From the NCBI GenBank assembly GCA_036674765.1, contig JARVKI010000001.1, positions 310,001-374,000 on the forward strand: a stretch of DNA of 64,000 nucleotides, given 5' to 3'. Made by a program: the position numbers and the translations under genes. This document shows positions 44,485 to 54,100 of this stretch, one piece after another. How positions within the stretch are numbered: the stretch's first letter is position 1; each line of letters begins with the position of its first letter. Origin of the DNA: Seiridium cupressi. Its lineage: Eukaryota; Ascomycota; Sordariomycetes; Amphisphaeriales; Sporocadaceae. The notes below the pieces were generated by a model that was not told where the DNA came from, made no database searches, and saw only the letters and a list, made by a program, of their open reading frames with translations.

Positions 44485-47400
44485 TTACTCCCAGTCCCCA
44501 AATTCACCTGCGCCATATGGGTTCCATTCCTGGCCAGGGTAGGAAGTGGCGCTCATCATGGGCAGGTCGTTCCCATCGTCATTGACGGCAGCCAGCTCAA
44601 CCGGCTGGTCCACGAGAATCTTCTCTTCGGGCTCCATGGGCGTAGCTTGCGCGGGGCCCGTCTGTTGGGGGGTTTCAACTTGGTAACTGCTCGTTCTCGA
44701 TATCTCGCCAGATGCTATGGCACCGGCGGCAACGCCTGCAGCCGCACCGCCTACAATAGCAGCACCTTGATGGTTGCCCCTGCCAATCTCATTGTCATGT
44801 TGGATCGCCGCGTTCTGAATCGGTACTTGCTGCGGTCGCGGGGCGTCTGCATTGCGAGGTGTAGCATCATACAAGTCCTCATGATGAGGAGTATGACCGT
44901 TTGCTTTGCTTATATTCACATCTAAATTCGGTATCGACTGCTGATAAACCAGAGGAGGCCGTGACCCAGGTGGCTCGGGACTCACGCTGAATGCCCCAGG
45001 CGGAGCCACGTCTGGGGTGAGTGAGTTGCCTCGAGGTTCATCGACTATCGAAGAGCTGCTGACCACATGGCGAACGCTAGGGTGGCCAGCGTTAAGTATG
45101 CCAACTGGGGGCGAAGGCGTGTGACTAATATTACCCACTGGCTGCTGGCTATGGATATTATCGGTAGATGCTGTTGGCGAGAGTGGGGGATGTGCCAGCC
45201 TACCAGCGGCTACGTTCACGGGGCCGAACGTGGCCGCCGAGTCGGGAAGGGGTTGATTTTGTGGAGAGTCAGTGTGCAGTGATTCAGACCGCCTTGATGA
45301 CTGCCCCACCGCAGTGATGGAATGCTGAGGCTGGGTCGGAGCCACCTGTAAATTACCGTTCGGAGTCTGAATAGGGAAATCCTGCTCAGAATCACGCGCA
45401 CTTGGAGTAGATAGAAAAGTTTCCTGGCCTGGCTGCGGGTGTGGTGAGCTTCTGGCATCAGTCTGGTGGTGTTGCGCAGGGGTAATCGGACTCTGTGAAG
45501 CAGGAGGCTGTGCCGTGATGGACTGCTGTTGGGGAGCGGGACTGCCAGTATTCTGAGACCTTAGCTGCGGAAGCTGTCCCTGACTGTGAGGCTCTTGATG
45601 ATAAGAACCTCGAGTGATGTTCGCTGGAGTGCTAGATTGCGGCAGGACCTGACCTTGTGACTGACCATATTGAGACTGGGCCATTTGCGAGAAAGCCGGA
45701 GAAGGTAGTCGTGGATCGGCTTGAGTTGCATCAGTATGTTGTGGCACCATTGGCTGGATGTGCTGAGATGCGCCAGTGTGCTGAGGCAACAACGGCTGGA
45801 ACTGCTGCGATGTACCAGTATATTGAGGTACCATGGGCTGGAACTGCGGTCCGAATTGCTGTGGCGGTGAGCCACGACCCACGTTATAGGGGCTATGCGC
45901 CACCATGTTGGGGACACCATAACCATGAACTGCTTCGTAGCCACGAGGAATCGGCACTGCCGCATACTGAGGTTCATGACGCTGGACTCCAGTCTGACTT
46001 CGGTTCGGCTGCATCATTGGCATCACTGTAGGTGATATTTGACCATGTCCGACTCTCGTTTGGGATGGAAGCAGAAGCTGCCCCCGGTCGCCCTGGATTT
46101 GGGGAGGTGGCTGGGCACCTGGTGAAGGGCCCTGTTGCTGTCCAGGTCCACCAAATGGGCCTTGGTTGGGAGAAGCACCAGGCATTGAGGGCCCACGTCC
46201 CGCTTGGATCGCTCGAGGAGGTATTGCCTGTCCAGGTTGTGCTGGCTGAATCGGCATTTGATCACGTGCTCCCTGCATTACAGCTCCTTGCATCATGGGT
46301 GGATGCATTTGTTGTCCCTGAATCGGCCGCTGCTGCTGCTGCTGTTGTACGTGAGGCTGATCTTGCTGCTTCGTCCGCTTGAACGCACCAAAGAGCTTCG
46401 AAGAGGTGCCCTCCTTCTCCTTCGACTGCACCTCTTGATTGGTGACTGGCGGCTGAGGCGATGTTGAGTCCCGCCTCTTGCCAACTCCACTAAACAACTT
46501 GGACATGGTGCCCTTCTGGTCTGGCACTGGGCCAGGAGTGCCTCTCCCTCGGCCATGCTGTGCTGGTTGTTGCTGACCTGCAGGGCCTGACACGTTTGGA
46601 GGTTGAGTAGCAGTACGGGTGAAACCCCACGGTTGGAGAGGCTGTCCTTGCTGTGGTCCAGAGCCTGGCAAGGGAGTTGGTTGACCGCGACTTGCCTGGC
46701 CCGGCTGCCCGACCGACGAACCCGGCTGGCCCGGTTGGCCTTGCAGCCCCCAAGCAACTTGGCCGGATGGGAGTCGCATAGGCGAAGGTACACCTTCACG
46801 GTTGCTGGCGGCTCCCGATTGCAATGGCCGTGAGGGCTCATTAAACGCTTGCTGCTGAGAGAGCGGGCTAGCTTGCGGTTGATTGAATTGGGACGAAAGT
46901 CTCCCTTGTGTGTCTGGGCTGCCTGCTCCCGGCGCTGGCGAATGCGACGGTGTTGGCAATGACGGGCGCCGAATGTGCTCGGCGCTGGAAGGAACGCCAG
47001 GCCGCGGGCTCTGGCGGATGGACGAAATCCCAGCAGGTCCCTGCTGCCCATCCCCTCCGAATTCATTTGGAGGTTCTGGAGTTTTTGACGCCTGCGAATC
47101 GAGACCCTCTTGCTGAATGGTAACAATATTACCAGACGCTGTTCTCGAGGGGCCAGAGCCCACCGGCTTTCGATTTGGCAAGACTCGAGGGAGGAGAGAG
47201 GACCCGCCAACACTAGCATGGTCTTGAGAGGATCGTGGAGAAAAGTCATCAGTTGGCGCCGCAAGAGTTCGCTCATGCTCCCCAGATGGCGTGACAGGAT
47301 TCGAGCCCAGTGCTCCTTTATACTGATGGCCCTCGGGTTTCAAGGTGTTTTGCGACGCTTGCTGAGGCGGAATGCCTGGTTGTCCTTGAATAGGTATATT

Positions 47401-50400
47401 CGACTGTGAAGGTTGTCTCATTGCCGCCATGGCGCCTCCTGGCCCGGGGATGGCAGTTGGCTGTGCCAAACCAGGCTGCCTTGCTTGTTGAACATAACCC
47501 TGTGGGCCTTGAGGACCGGGCATTCCAGGGTGCTGGCCCATTTGCATCAAAGCAGGATGCTGACCTTGCGGCCCTGGCTGGCCCTGAAAAGAAGTTGTTT
47601 GTCCTGGTTGGCCTTGAGGAAAGCCCGGTTGTCCAGGATAAATCATTCGCTGAGGAAGCGGCTGTCCTGGAGGTAGCATTTGCCCGGGTCGAGGTTGCTG
47701 TTGCACGAACGGCATATCAGGCTGCATTTGCTGAGTTTGCGGCGGTTTTGAATCCTTGGTGCTAGATCCAGGTCTATTGCCAAACAGGCTGCCAAGAAAC
47801 CCGCCCGTTGACGCCTTCCTCTCCTTGCCATCGCCCGTGTGCTGAGGTCTTAATTGACCCATGTTTGGCGGCAGTCCCATAGGTGGCCCTTGCACAGAGC
47901 CTTGAGTGCTGCTGCGGCCGCGACTAACTGGTGGAGGCGCCATCATTCCGGATTGTCCAAACTGTTGAGGATGCCCAGGGAGGGGGCCTTGATGTCCATT
48001 GAAACTTCCAGTTGGAGGTTGGATAGGGCTCTGTATCGAAGGTCTGTTGGGCTGTGGAGCCTCTGGTTTCGCTAGACGGTGGTCATTCTTTGGACCACCT
48101 TTAAACATTCCTTTCAATTCGGAAAGTCGCTTCTTAGACCCAGCGCCATGACTGGCGTCTACATCGTTGTTGACGCTAGAGTTACCAGTCTTACCACCAC
48201 CACCACCACCACCGAGGTTGGTCATTTGTTTCGCCAAAGCTCCCGCCCCGAAGAATGTCTTCTTCTTTTCAGGGGGGCCAAAGTGTTGTTCCTGTTGCAT
48301 TGGCTGGTCTGCCTGATCCGACGATGGCGAGGGATCACTGTTATTACCTAGATTACCAATGCCGAAGAAGGAGTTTCGTTTGTGTTTCTTCTCTCGTGGC
48401 TCGTCGGTCAGGATGCTTGTCTCAGAGACCGAGACCTCGTCAGCCTGAACCGTCGGCCCATCCTTGGAGACAGAGTCGGATCTTCCGCGATGCGGGAGAA
48501 ACTTGCCACCGATTTGGTTCAGAAGGCCAGATTGAGATTGCCGCCTGGGATCTTCCAAATCGGCTGTCAAAATTCTGGATGCGCCCATGCTATCACGTCT
48601 TTGCTGCTGTGCATGTTGGGCGGCAGGCGTAATCTGGATTTGGTCCTGCTGAACGGGAGATTGATTTGAGCTTCCCGCAGGGAATAGACCAGGAAATCGC
48701 TGTGCCGACACCGGGGGCAACCCATTGTTGCGTGTTGAGCGTTGAGGAGGTTGTGACGAAGGACCACCGGGCGTTGGCGATTCGGTCTCCTTATCTTCGG
48801 CGTAGTACCCTGGTTGTTGCGAGGGCGGACTCTGCGTTTTTCTTGAGGTGTTAAGGGGTTCAGACAGATGTGACTCCTCGAGCTTCCATTGACCTTGCGG
48901 CGGAAAACGGTGAATCGGATTTCCTGCAGCGGGGGGCGAAGTCATCCCAGGTCGCATGCCCTGTTGCCCGTATGGTTGCCCGGAAGGGGGCAGAGAACCG
49001 TTTTGGGCCTGTACATTGAATTGTGATAGCGGCACTCCAGGTCCGGGCCCCCCACGGCCCGTTGTGGGCTGCTGTGCGGAGGGCGGACCGGGTGCGAACC
49101 CGGACTGTTGCGGCGCTACACCATTGCCCTGGTCAGTACCACGGTTATGCAAGAAGCCGTTGGCATCTTCTTGGGCAGGTGGGTGATACCCATTCTGCCA
49201 ATTGCCCGAGTGTGCCTGGGGTGCATTCTCAAGCGCCTGTTGAGGATAAGCCGGCTGCTGTGGAGGTGGCGTTTGGCCATACTGGGGCTGGCTGGCCATG
49301 TGATATCCATTACTGGTTTGGTGATTCATGCCGGATGGAATCGCAGGCACCGGAGGTATGTCGTCTTCCGAAGGAGCGATCGGTGAGTCGTTACACTCGC
49401 TGTCGTCACTTTGGCCGTTCTTGCCGCCCAACAACCCGAAAGTGGAAGTGCGACGAATCGGTGGTAAGCCGACGAAGGAATTGACTCGAGGAGCTTCTGC
49501 GGGACCGTCGTCCTGCTGAGAATATTGGAGTGGTGATGCGACCGGCCTGGAAGCCATTACACTGGCCGTCATGCTTCGCGGCAGCGAACTTGGCGGTATA
49601 ACAGATTGGTGATCGATTACTTCAACCCGATCGTCTGATCTGTCATCAGTGGTCAAATACGCTGCATTACGGGTGATGAGGCGCGCGGCAGGAGAAGCGA
49701 GCGGCGCTGCTGACTGATGTTCTCGCACGGGTGTCCTTAGGTCAAAGTCCTCCTCCTCAACCAGCGGAGTGGCTGTGTAAGGATCCCAAGTCGGCTGCAG
49801 TTTACTGATAGGAGCTGGTTTTGACACCCGAAGCTCGTCGTCGCGGTTGAGATTCACTATCCGACGAGTAGGCGAGGCAGTCGATGTGGAAATAGGCGAC
49901 ACTAGTTCGGCTTGTGGAGGACTACGAGGGGCGCGAGCTACCTCGACTGAAGAAGTATTGCGCGTGGAGTGCGGGAAGAGATGCCGGTCCCCAGTCAGCG
50001 ACAGCCACGAAGATGGTCGGCTGCGGAGAAACGAGGAAGGACGTGAGGGCGAAGAAGTTCTAGGCAGAGGCAGTTGGGGAAGGGTGAGGTTGGACGGTAA
50101 AGACGCGTCCGGCGCAGCACGAGATGTCAGATTGGGAACAGAGGCAGAGGCAGAGGCAGAAGCGTTGGATGCAGCTCGAGCTCGAGCTATGGGTTGAGCT
50201 GACGGTGCCCTGGCGCTGGGTCGTCCTGTGCCCGGCGGCCGCGCTGGAGCTGGTGCGGCTGGGGGCTTTGGGCCAGGGCTGCGGTGGACAAGGTGCTGGA
50301 TTAGCGAAAGTGAAGAGGAGTGGGCGTGCTTATTCGGGTGGGCCGCTGAGCCTTGCCGGGCCTTTGAGCGACTCCCAATCAAGCTAAGACCCCATGAGGA

Positions 50401-50487
50401 GCGGCGCTCATTTCGCGGCTTAACCGTTTGTAACGTAGTCGGGGGCGGAGAGCCCAATTGTGCATGCAATTGTGGCTCCAGGTGGTC
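44485..50487 (-). CDS. Giant Q/P/G-rich disordered protein (about 2000 aa)
   Basis: One uninterrupted frame of about 2000 codons ends at 44485. No in-frame ATG occurs near its beginning (the first codons read HAQLGSPPP from TTG), and a CTAG acceptor sits at 50488-50489, so a short upstream exon with the start is likely. The protein is nearly all low complexity: serine/proline/arginine-rich in the first 300 residues, then glutamine, proline and glycine-rich, with a G7 run near residue 755, polyQ near 1378 and three tandem 14-residue repeats near 1540-1580. Short hydrophobic-glycine-basic motifs recur (FFGIGNL, KLFSGVGKRR, KLFGAFKRTK). The C-terminus is acidic (WNPYGAGEFGDWE). No family is recognised; a condensate-forming or scaffold role is only a guess. 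Confidence 0.8.
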   Translation of the reverse strand, partial: DHLEPQLHAQLGSPPPTTLQTVKPRNERRSSWGLSLIGSRSKARQGSAAHPNKHAHSSSLSLIQHLVHRSPGPKPPAAPAPARPPGTGRPSARAPSAQPIARARAASNASASASASVPNLTSRAAPDASLPSNLTLPQLPLPRTSSPSRPSSFLRSRPSSWLSLTGDRHLFPHSTRNTSSVEVARAPRSPPQAELVSPISTSTASPTRRIVNLNRDDELRVSKPAPISKLQPTWDPYTATPLVEEEDFDLRTPVREHQSAAPLASPAARLITRNAAYLTTDDRSDDRVEVIDHQSVIPPSSLPRSMTASVMASRPVASPLQYSQQDDGPAEAPRVNSFVGLPPIRRTSTFGLLGGKNGQSDDSECNDSPIAPSEDDIPPVPAIPSGMNHQTSNGYHMASQPQYGQTPPPQQPAYPQQALENAPQAHSGNWQNGYHPPAQEDANGFLHNRGTDQGNGVAPQQSGFAPGPPSAQQPTTGRGGPGPGVPLSQFNVQAQNGSLPPSGQPYGQQGMRPGMTSPPAAGNPIHRFPPQGQWKLEESHLSEPLNTSRKTQSPPSQQPGYYAEDKETESPTPGGPSSQPPQRSTRNNGLPPVSAQRFPGLFPAGSSNQSPVQQDQIQITPAAQHAQQQRRDSMGASRILTADLEDPRRQSQSGLLNQIGGKFLPHRGRSDSVSKDGPTVQADEVSVSETSILTDEPREKKHKRNSFFGIGNLGNNSDPSPSSDQADQPMQQEQHFGPPEKKKTFFGAGALAKQMTNLGGGGGGGKTGNSSVNNDVDASHGAGSKKRLSELKGMFKGGPKNDHRLAKPEAPQPNRPSIQSPIQPPTGSFNGHQGPLPGHPQQFGQSGMMAPPPVSRGRSSTQGSVQGPPMGLPPNMGQLRPQHTGDGKERKASTGGFLGSLFGNRPGSSTKDSKPPQTQQMQPDMPFVQQQPRPGQMLPPGQPLPQRMIYPGQPGFPQGQPGQTTSFQGQPGPQGQHPALMQMGQHPGMPGPQGPQGYVQQARQPGLAQPTAIPGPGGAMAAMRQPSQSNIPIQGQPGIPPQQASQNTLKPEGHQYKGALGSNPVTPSGEHERTLAAPTDDFSPRSSQDHASVGGSSLLPRVLPNRKPVGSGPSRTASGNIVTIQQEGLDSQASKTPEPPNEFGGDGQQGPAGISSIRQSPRPGVPSSAEHIRRPSLPTPSHSPAPGAGSPDTQGRLSSQFNQPQASPLSQQQAFNEPSRPLQSGAASNREGVPSPMRLPSGQVAWGLQGQPGQPGSSVGQPGQASRGQPTPLPGSGPQQGQPLQPWGFTRTATQPPNVSGPAGQQQPAQHGRGRGTPGPVPDQKGTMSKLFSGVGKRRDSTSPQPPVTNQEVQSKEKEGTSSKLFGAFKRTKQQDQPHVQQQQQQRPIQGQQMHPPMMQGAVMQGARDQMPIQPAQPGQAIPPRAIQAGRGPSMPGASPNQGPFGGPGQQQGPSPGAQPPPQIQGDRGQLLLPSQTRVGHGQISPTVMPMMQPNRSQTGVQRHEPQYAAVPIPRGYEAVHGYGVPNMVAHSPYNVGRGSPPQQFGPQFQPMVPQYTGTSQQFQPLLPQHTGASQHIQPMVPQHTDATQADPRLPSPAFSQMAQSQYGQSQGQVLPQSSTPANITRGSYHQEPHSQGQLPQLRSQNTGSPAPQQQSITAQPPASQSPITPAQHHQTDARSSPHPQPGQETFLSTPSARDSEQDFPIQTPNGNLQVAPTQPQHSITAVGQSSRRSESLHTDSPQNQPLPDSAATFGPVNVAAGRLAHPPLSPTASTDNIHSQQPVGNISHTPSPPVGILNAGHPSVRHVVSSSSIVDEPRGNSLTPDVAPPGAFSVSPEPPGSRPPLVYQQSIPNLDVNISKANGHTPHHEDLYDATPRNADAPRPQQVPIQNAAIQHDNEIGRGNHQGAAIVGGAAAGVAAGAIASGEISRTSSYQVETPQQTGPAQATPMEPEEKILVDQPVELAAVNDDGNDLPMMSATSYPGQEWNPYGAGEFGDWE
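45733..45858 (-). repeat. Three tandem 42-base coding repeats
   Basis: Copies at 45733-45774, 45775-45816 and 45817-45858 encode variants of QFQPMVPQYTGTSQ, QFQPLLPQHTGASQ and HIQPMVPQHTDATQ. They lie in frame inside the giant disordered protein. Confidence 0.85.
46330..46347 (-). repeat. CTG/CAG microsatellite encoding polyglutamine
   Basis: Five CTG and one TTG on the plus strand, read as six glutamines on the minus strand, within a longer Q-rich segment. Confidence 0.85.
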
Positions 50488-51166
50488 CTAGACAGATGAG
50501 TACTTCTATTAATAACCCGTCCGTGGTTCTCTTTAAGCTCAGGAACAGAGACGGAGAGCGGGGAACGAACGAACAAACGGGAAAGCGAAGGACAGCCTTA
50601 TCACTTGAGATGATCTGGGGAAAGGGAGGGGGAAAATAATTTTGGAGGCGAACTTGGCGTAAGATTTCCGGCCAGTAGTATATGGGCCACTTGGGACGAA
50701 CTTGCAGGTGAGATCCAAGCTGGAGGATTCGTGTTGGTGTGATGTAGCGATGCAAGGTGAGATGGACGGATGCATTGATGAATTGATGGATTGGCCCCAG
50801 CCTTTCGGGTCCAAATAGCGCCACAATTCAAACCCAGTGTTCTGTCTCATCCTATTCGTACATGATCTCCGCATTTAATGCAGACGGAGCACCGCTATTG
50901 GCCCAGAGCCGAGAATAAACCATTGATGCCACTCTCGGTCCTGGGCCCAGCAAGAGAGTAGAGCGAAACGAACAGAAAAACAAGCACCGGCTGCCCCATC
51001 ATACAAGCGGCCACCTCACCCATCGGGTGCTGTGATTGACTGATTAAACGGGGAATTATCTGCAATCTGGGGAGGCTGCACCAACAACCTCGGCGCCCTC
51101 GAACCGAAAAATAGAAAGAAAAAAAAAAAAAAAAAAGGCTGCCTCCTATCAAAAAGAGAAAAAACA
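50488..51166. other. Intergenic between two co-oriented giant genes
   Basis: About 680 bases holding the 5' flank (and probably a small first exon) of the 2000-aa gene, and the 3' end of the 1172-aa gene. An A18 tract lies at 51119-51136. Frames on the minus strand here (50420-50874) lack domains. Confidence 0.4.
51119..51136 (+). repeat. Poly-A tract (18 A)
   Basis: Direct reading; on the minus strand it is a T18 run about 30 bases past the stop codon of the 1172-aa gene, so it sits in its 3' UTR or terminator region. Confidence 0.95.
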
Positions 51167-54100
51167 TCATTGAAATACCTTGTTGCCGGAGCCACGGAGC
51201 TTATCCTTGCCCTTATTGAACAGCTTCATTCCTCCCTTCATTCCCGCCTTCGTTGCTTTATTTCCAAACACCCCGGCCGCGTGCAGGAACTCTTTGCTCT
51301 TGACTCCTACTTGGGTCTGCGGGTTGCCGAAGCCGCTGGACGATGGCTGGCCGGACAGCAAATTCCCGGTCGATTGCCGCACCGGACCCGGTGGTGCCGA
51401 TACAATATTAGGGTTGCTGGCATTGAGGTATTGCTGGTAGTAAGGCTGCTGGGTTGTTGTGGGCGTACCTGTAGGAGATGATTGTGCTAGACCATGAGAT
51501 ACAACTCCTGGCGCATGGCTAGTCGAGGGGCTTCCTATCGACGCGGGTAGAGCCGTATGTTCCGGAAGGGCGTTCATGTGCTCGATCCAATTCGACAACC
51601 CTGAATCCATCGATAAGTACTGTGATCTTGCCTCGTCAAACTTCTGTATACGAAGAGCTGGCGAAGGTATGCTGAGTATTTCCCGCCAACCCGTGATGTT
51701 GAAAGATTTTGGTGGCGGGGCTATAGGGTTGGAATTCTCTGGTGATGGTGTCGAATCAGGGGGACCCCTTGCCAGAGCTGGATGCTCTTCTTCGGGGCCA
51801 GGCGATACGGGATTGGAAGAGGCCTGAATGAGCACCTTCTCATCGGCAAGAGACAACCGCTTACCCCTATTATCCATTGACCCAGGGCTTTTCTCTGCAG
51901 ACAGCACTGATATGGGTGACGGTGGTTCTATCCCGGACATTCCGAGCCCGCCAGGCGCATGGCTGCTGACCAAGGATACCTGATGAGACATTGTACCGCC
52001 AGCGTCGGGCTCAACCTGCAAGGCTGGAGTAGGTGTGATATCCCGGACGCCAGGACCTCCGTCAGTTGACGCTTCTACATCATTGGTACTTGCTTCGGCC
52101 TCAGGTGCATGTTCTTGAGGCCCCTCGGCGGGGCTTGTCGTGACCTCTTCAAGCCCCTGTTCCCATGAAAACCGCTTCTTCAAGCCCAGGCCATGATCTG
52201 GGCTTTTTGGCAGATTGCTCGAGGCACCCGGAGCGTTCGATCCCTCCGGAACTATAGTGCGGGCGGGACTAGATTGAATAGGAATTGGAGCCGTGTTTGC
52301 CGCTTCATCCTTCAGGACTTGACCAGTCTCCTGTAGAGACTTGTCTTCGGTAGAACCCATGTAGTCGTCGTAGACTCCCGAGAGATATGTGCTTTCCCGG
52401 GCGATCTCTGGTGATGATGCCAACGCAGATCTGTTGGCCCCTGAAGGAACGAGGAAGGCACTAGCCGGGTCGACTGGACTCAAAGACTTGATAATATCTT
52501 CCCGCAGCTTGTCGCTCTCATTCGGAGACGTTGCGTCCATCGAGCTCATGGTCAGATTGCGCGGAAGGAAATCTGGTGCAACAAAATCCGAAACCGATGC
52601 GCTGTTTCGTTTCGGATTCAGCGGCGCGGTGGGTGTAAAACCAGAAGACATCGTCGCCGTCCGTGGGTGAGTAGAAGTAGAGTAGTTTGACGGCGAATCC
52701 CCGGAGGCTGGCGAGCCAATCCCCTGGACCTCGGGCTCAGTTTCAGTCGCAGGCGAGCTCGAGATAGCTAGAGGGTCGTGCGTTTGCAATGGCGGAAGAG
52801 TCTGTGGTATCGGATGATATCCCGGCCCAGCCGCGATGACCTTATTTGCAACTGATGGATCATGGTCTCCCACCGTCTCTCCAAACCCGTCCTTGCTCTG
52901 TTCTTGCGAACTGTGTGTCTTATGGAGTGCTTTTGGTGTACCATCAAGGGATTGAGCATGCTTCACAGTCGTCGTAGGTGCCAAGTCACCTGTCTCTGCG
53001 TCGGCGATGGGTGATGATTCAGGGCCGTCCTGAACAGGAGAGAGTTGCGACATGGATGGTTCTGGCCTGTCCATGGGCGTTGGTGCTTCGGAGCCAAAAT
53101 TCGTAGTTTCGGATACCCAGCCACCAGGTATCGATGGCCTGGAAGGTCTGGATCGTTCCTTCACGGTTGCTTCATTTGACACAGATGATGCTTGAAAGTC
53201 GGAGTTCGGCGACGATGAGTTTGGTGGCTCGACGCTGTCGATTTGAGGCAGTCGTAGCCCGTTTTCCTTTTCCTCGACGAGTGCTGGGCCTTCCAAAAGA
53301 CTCGGTCCTCTTTGCACCAACTTGCTTTCGGCACCATCTGCTTGCTGTGTAGGCGTTCCGCGGCCAGCTTCCCGTTCGAGACTCTGGGACGTTGATTTCC
53401 TGCCAAATAGCGTTGGCTGTGCTGGTTCGTCGGTATCCGGAAACCCGGACGGACCAGAGAAAAAATCGGCGCCGAAACCTGACATACGTGCCAAGTCGGG
53501 GAGCCTTGGACTAACGGATTTGCGGCGGTCCTCGGGGCCATTGAGAGACTGTACAAAGCTAGAATTGGAAGCAAACGCTTCCGTAGGAGCAGAAGAGAAG
53601 GCTTCTTGCGACTGCATATGCGGTTCCGGCTGGGACGCCTCGGCAGGCCTTGCTGCGTCTGCCTGGTTGATCAGCCGATCAAGGCCATATTCACTTCTCC
53701 TTTCAGCCACAGGAGCAAGTGTTGGCCTCAGTCCACGGGAGGATTCCAGGCTCTCGTCTCTTTCAAAGCTTGTCCGTCGTCGCTGATCAACAGCGGGGCG
53801 CATCGCGTTTGCCGGAGACGAGGACCTGTCGCTGCCGGTCCCTTGTATACTATCCATGCTGGGTCTTCCAGCGGAGTCCATGGATCTGCGCTCTTTCTCC
53901 TTCTCTTCCTCCATTCGGCGATAAATGTCGGCAGGGCGAATAAAGGGCAGCGACTTGTTTGGTGTTCCTGCGGAAGCAGGTGCTTGTTGCCCTGGTGAGT
54001 CTGACCTTTGGTCCATCCAAGGCCGGCCGCTCGAGCCAGGACGAGACGATGACCTGTTCCCAGGTGCATCCGCGTAGCCAGGCGCGTCCTGTTGACCCAT

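Noticed and set aside
45657..49484. Many long plus-strand frames opposite the 2000-aa gene
   Set aside because: They mirror the Q/P/G-rich codons of the minus-strand gene and have no independent motifs; compositional shadows.
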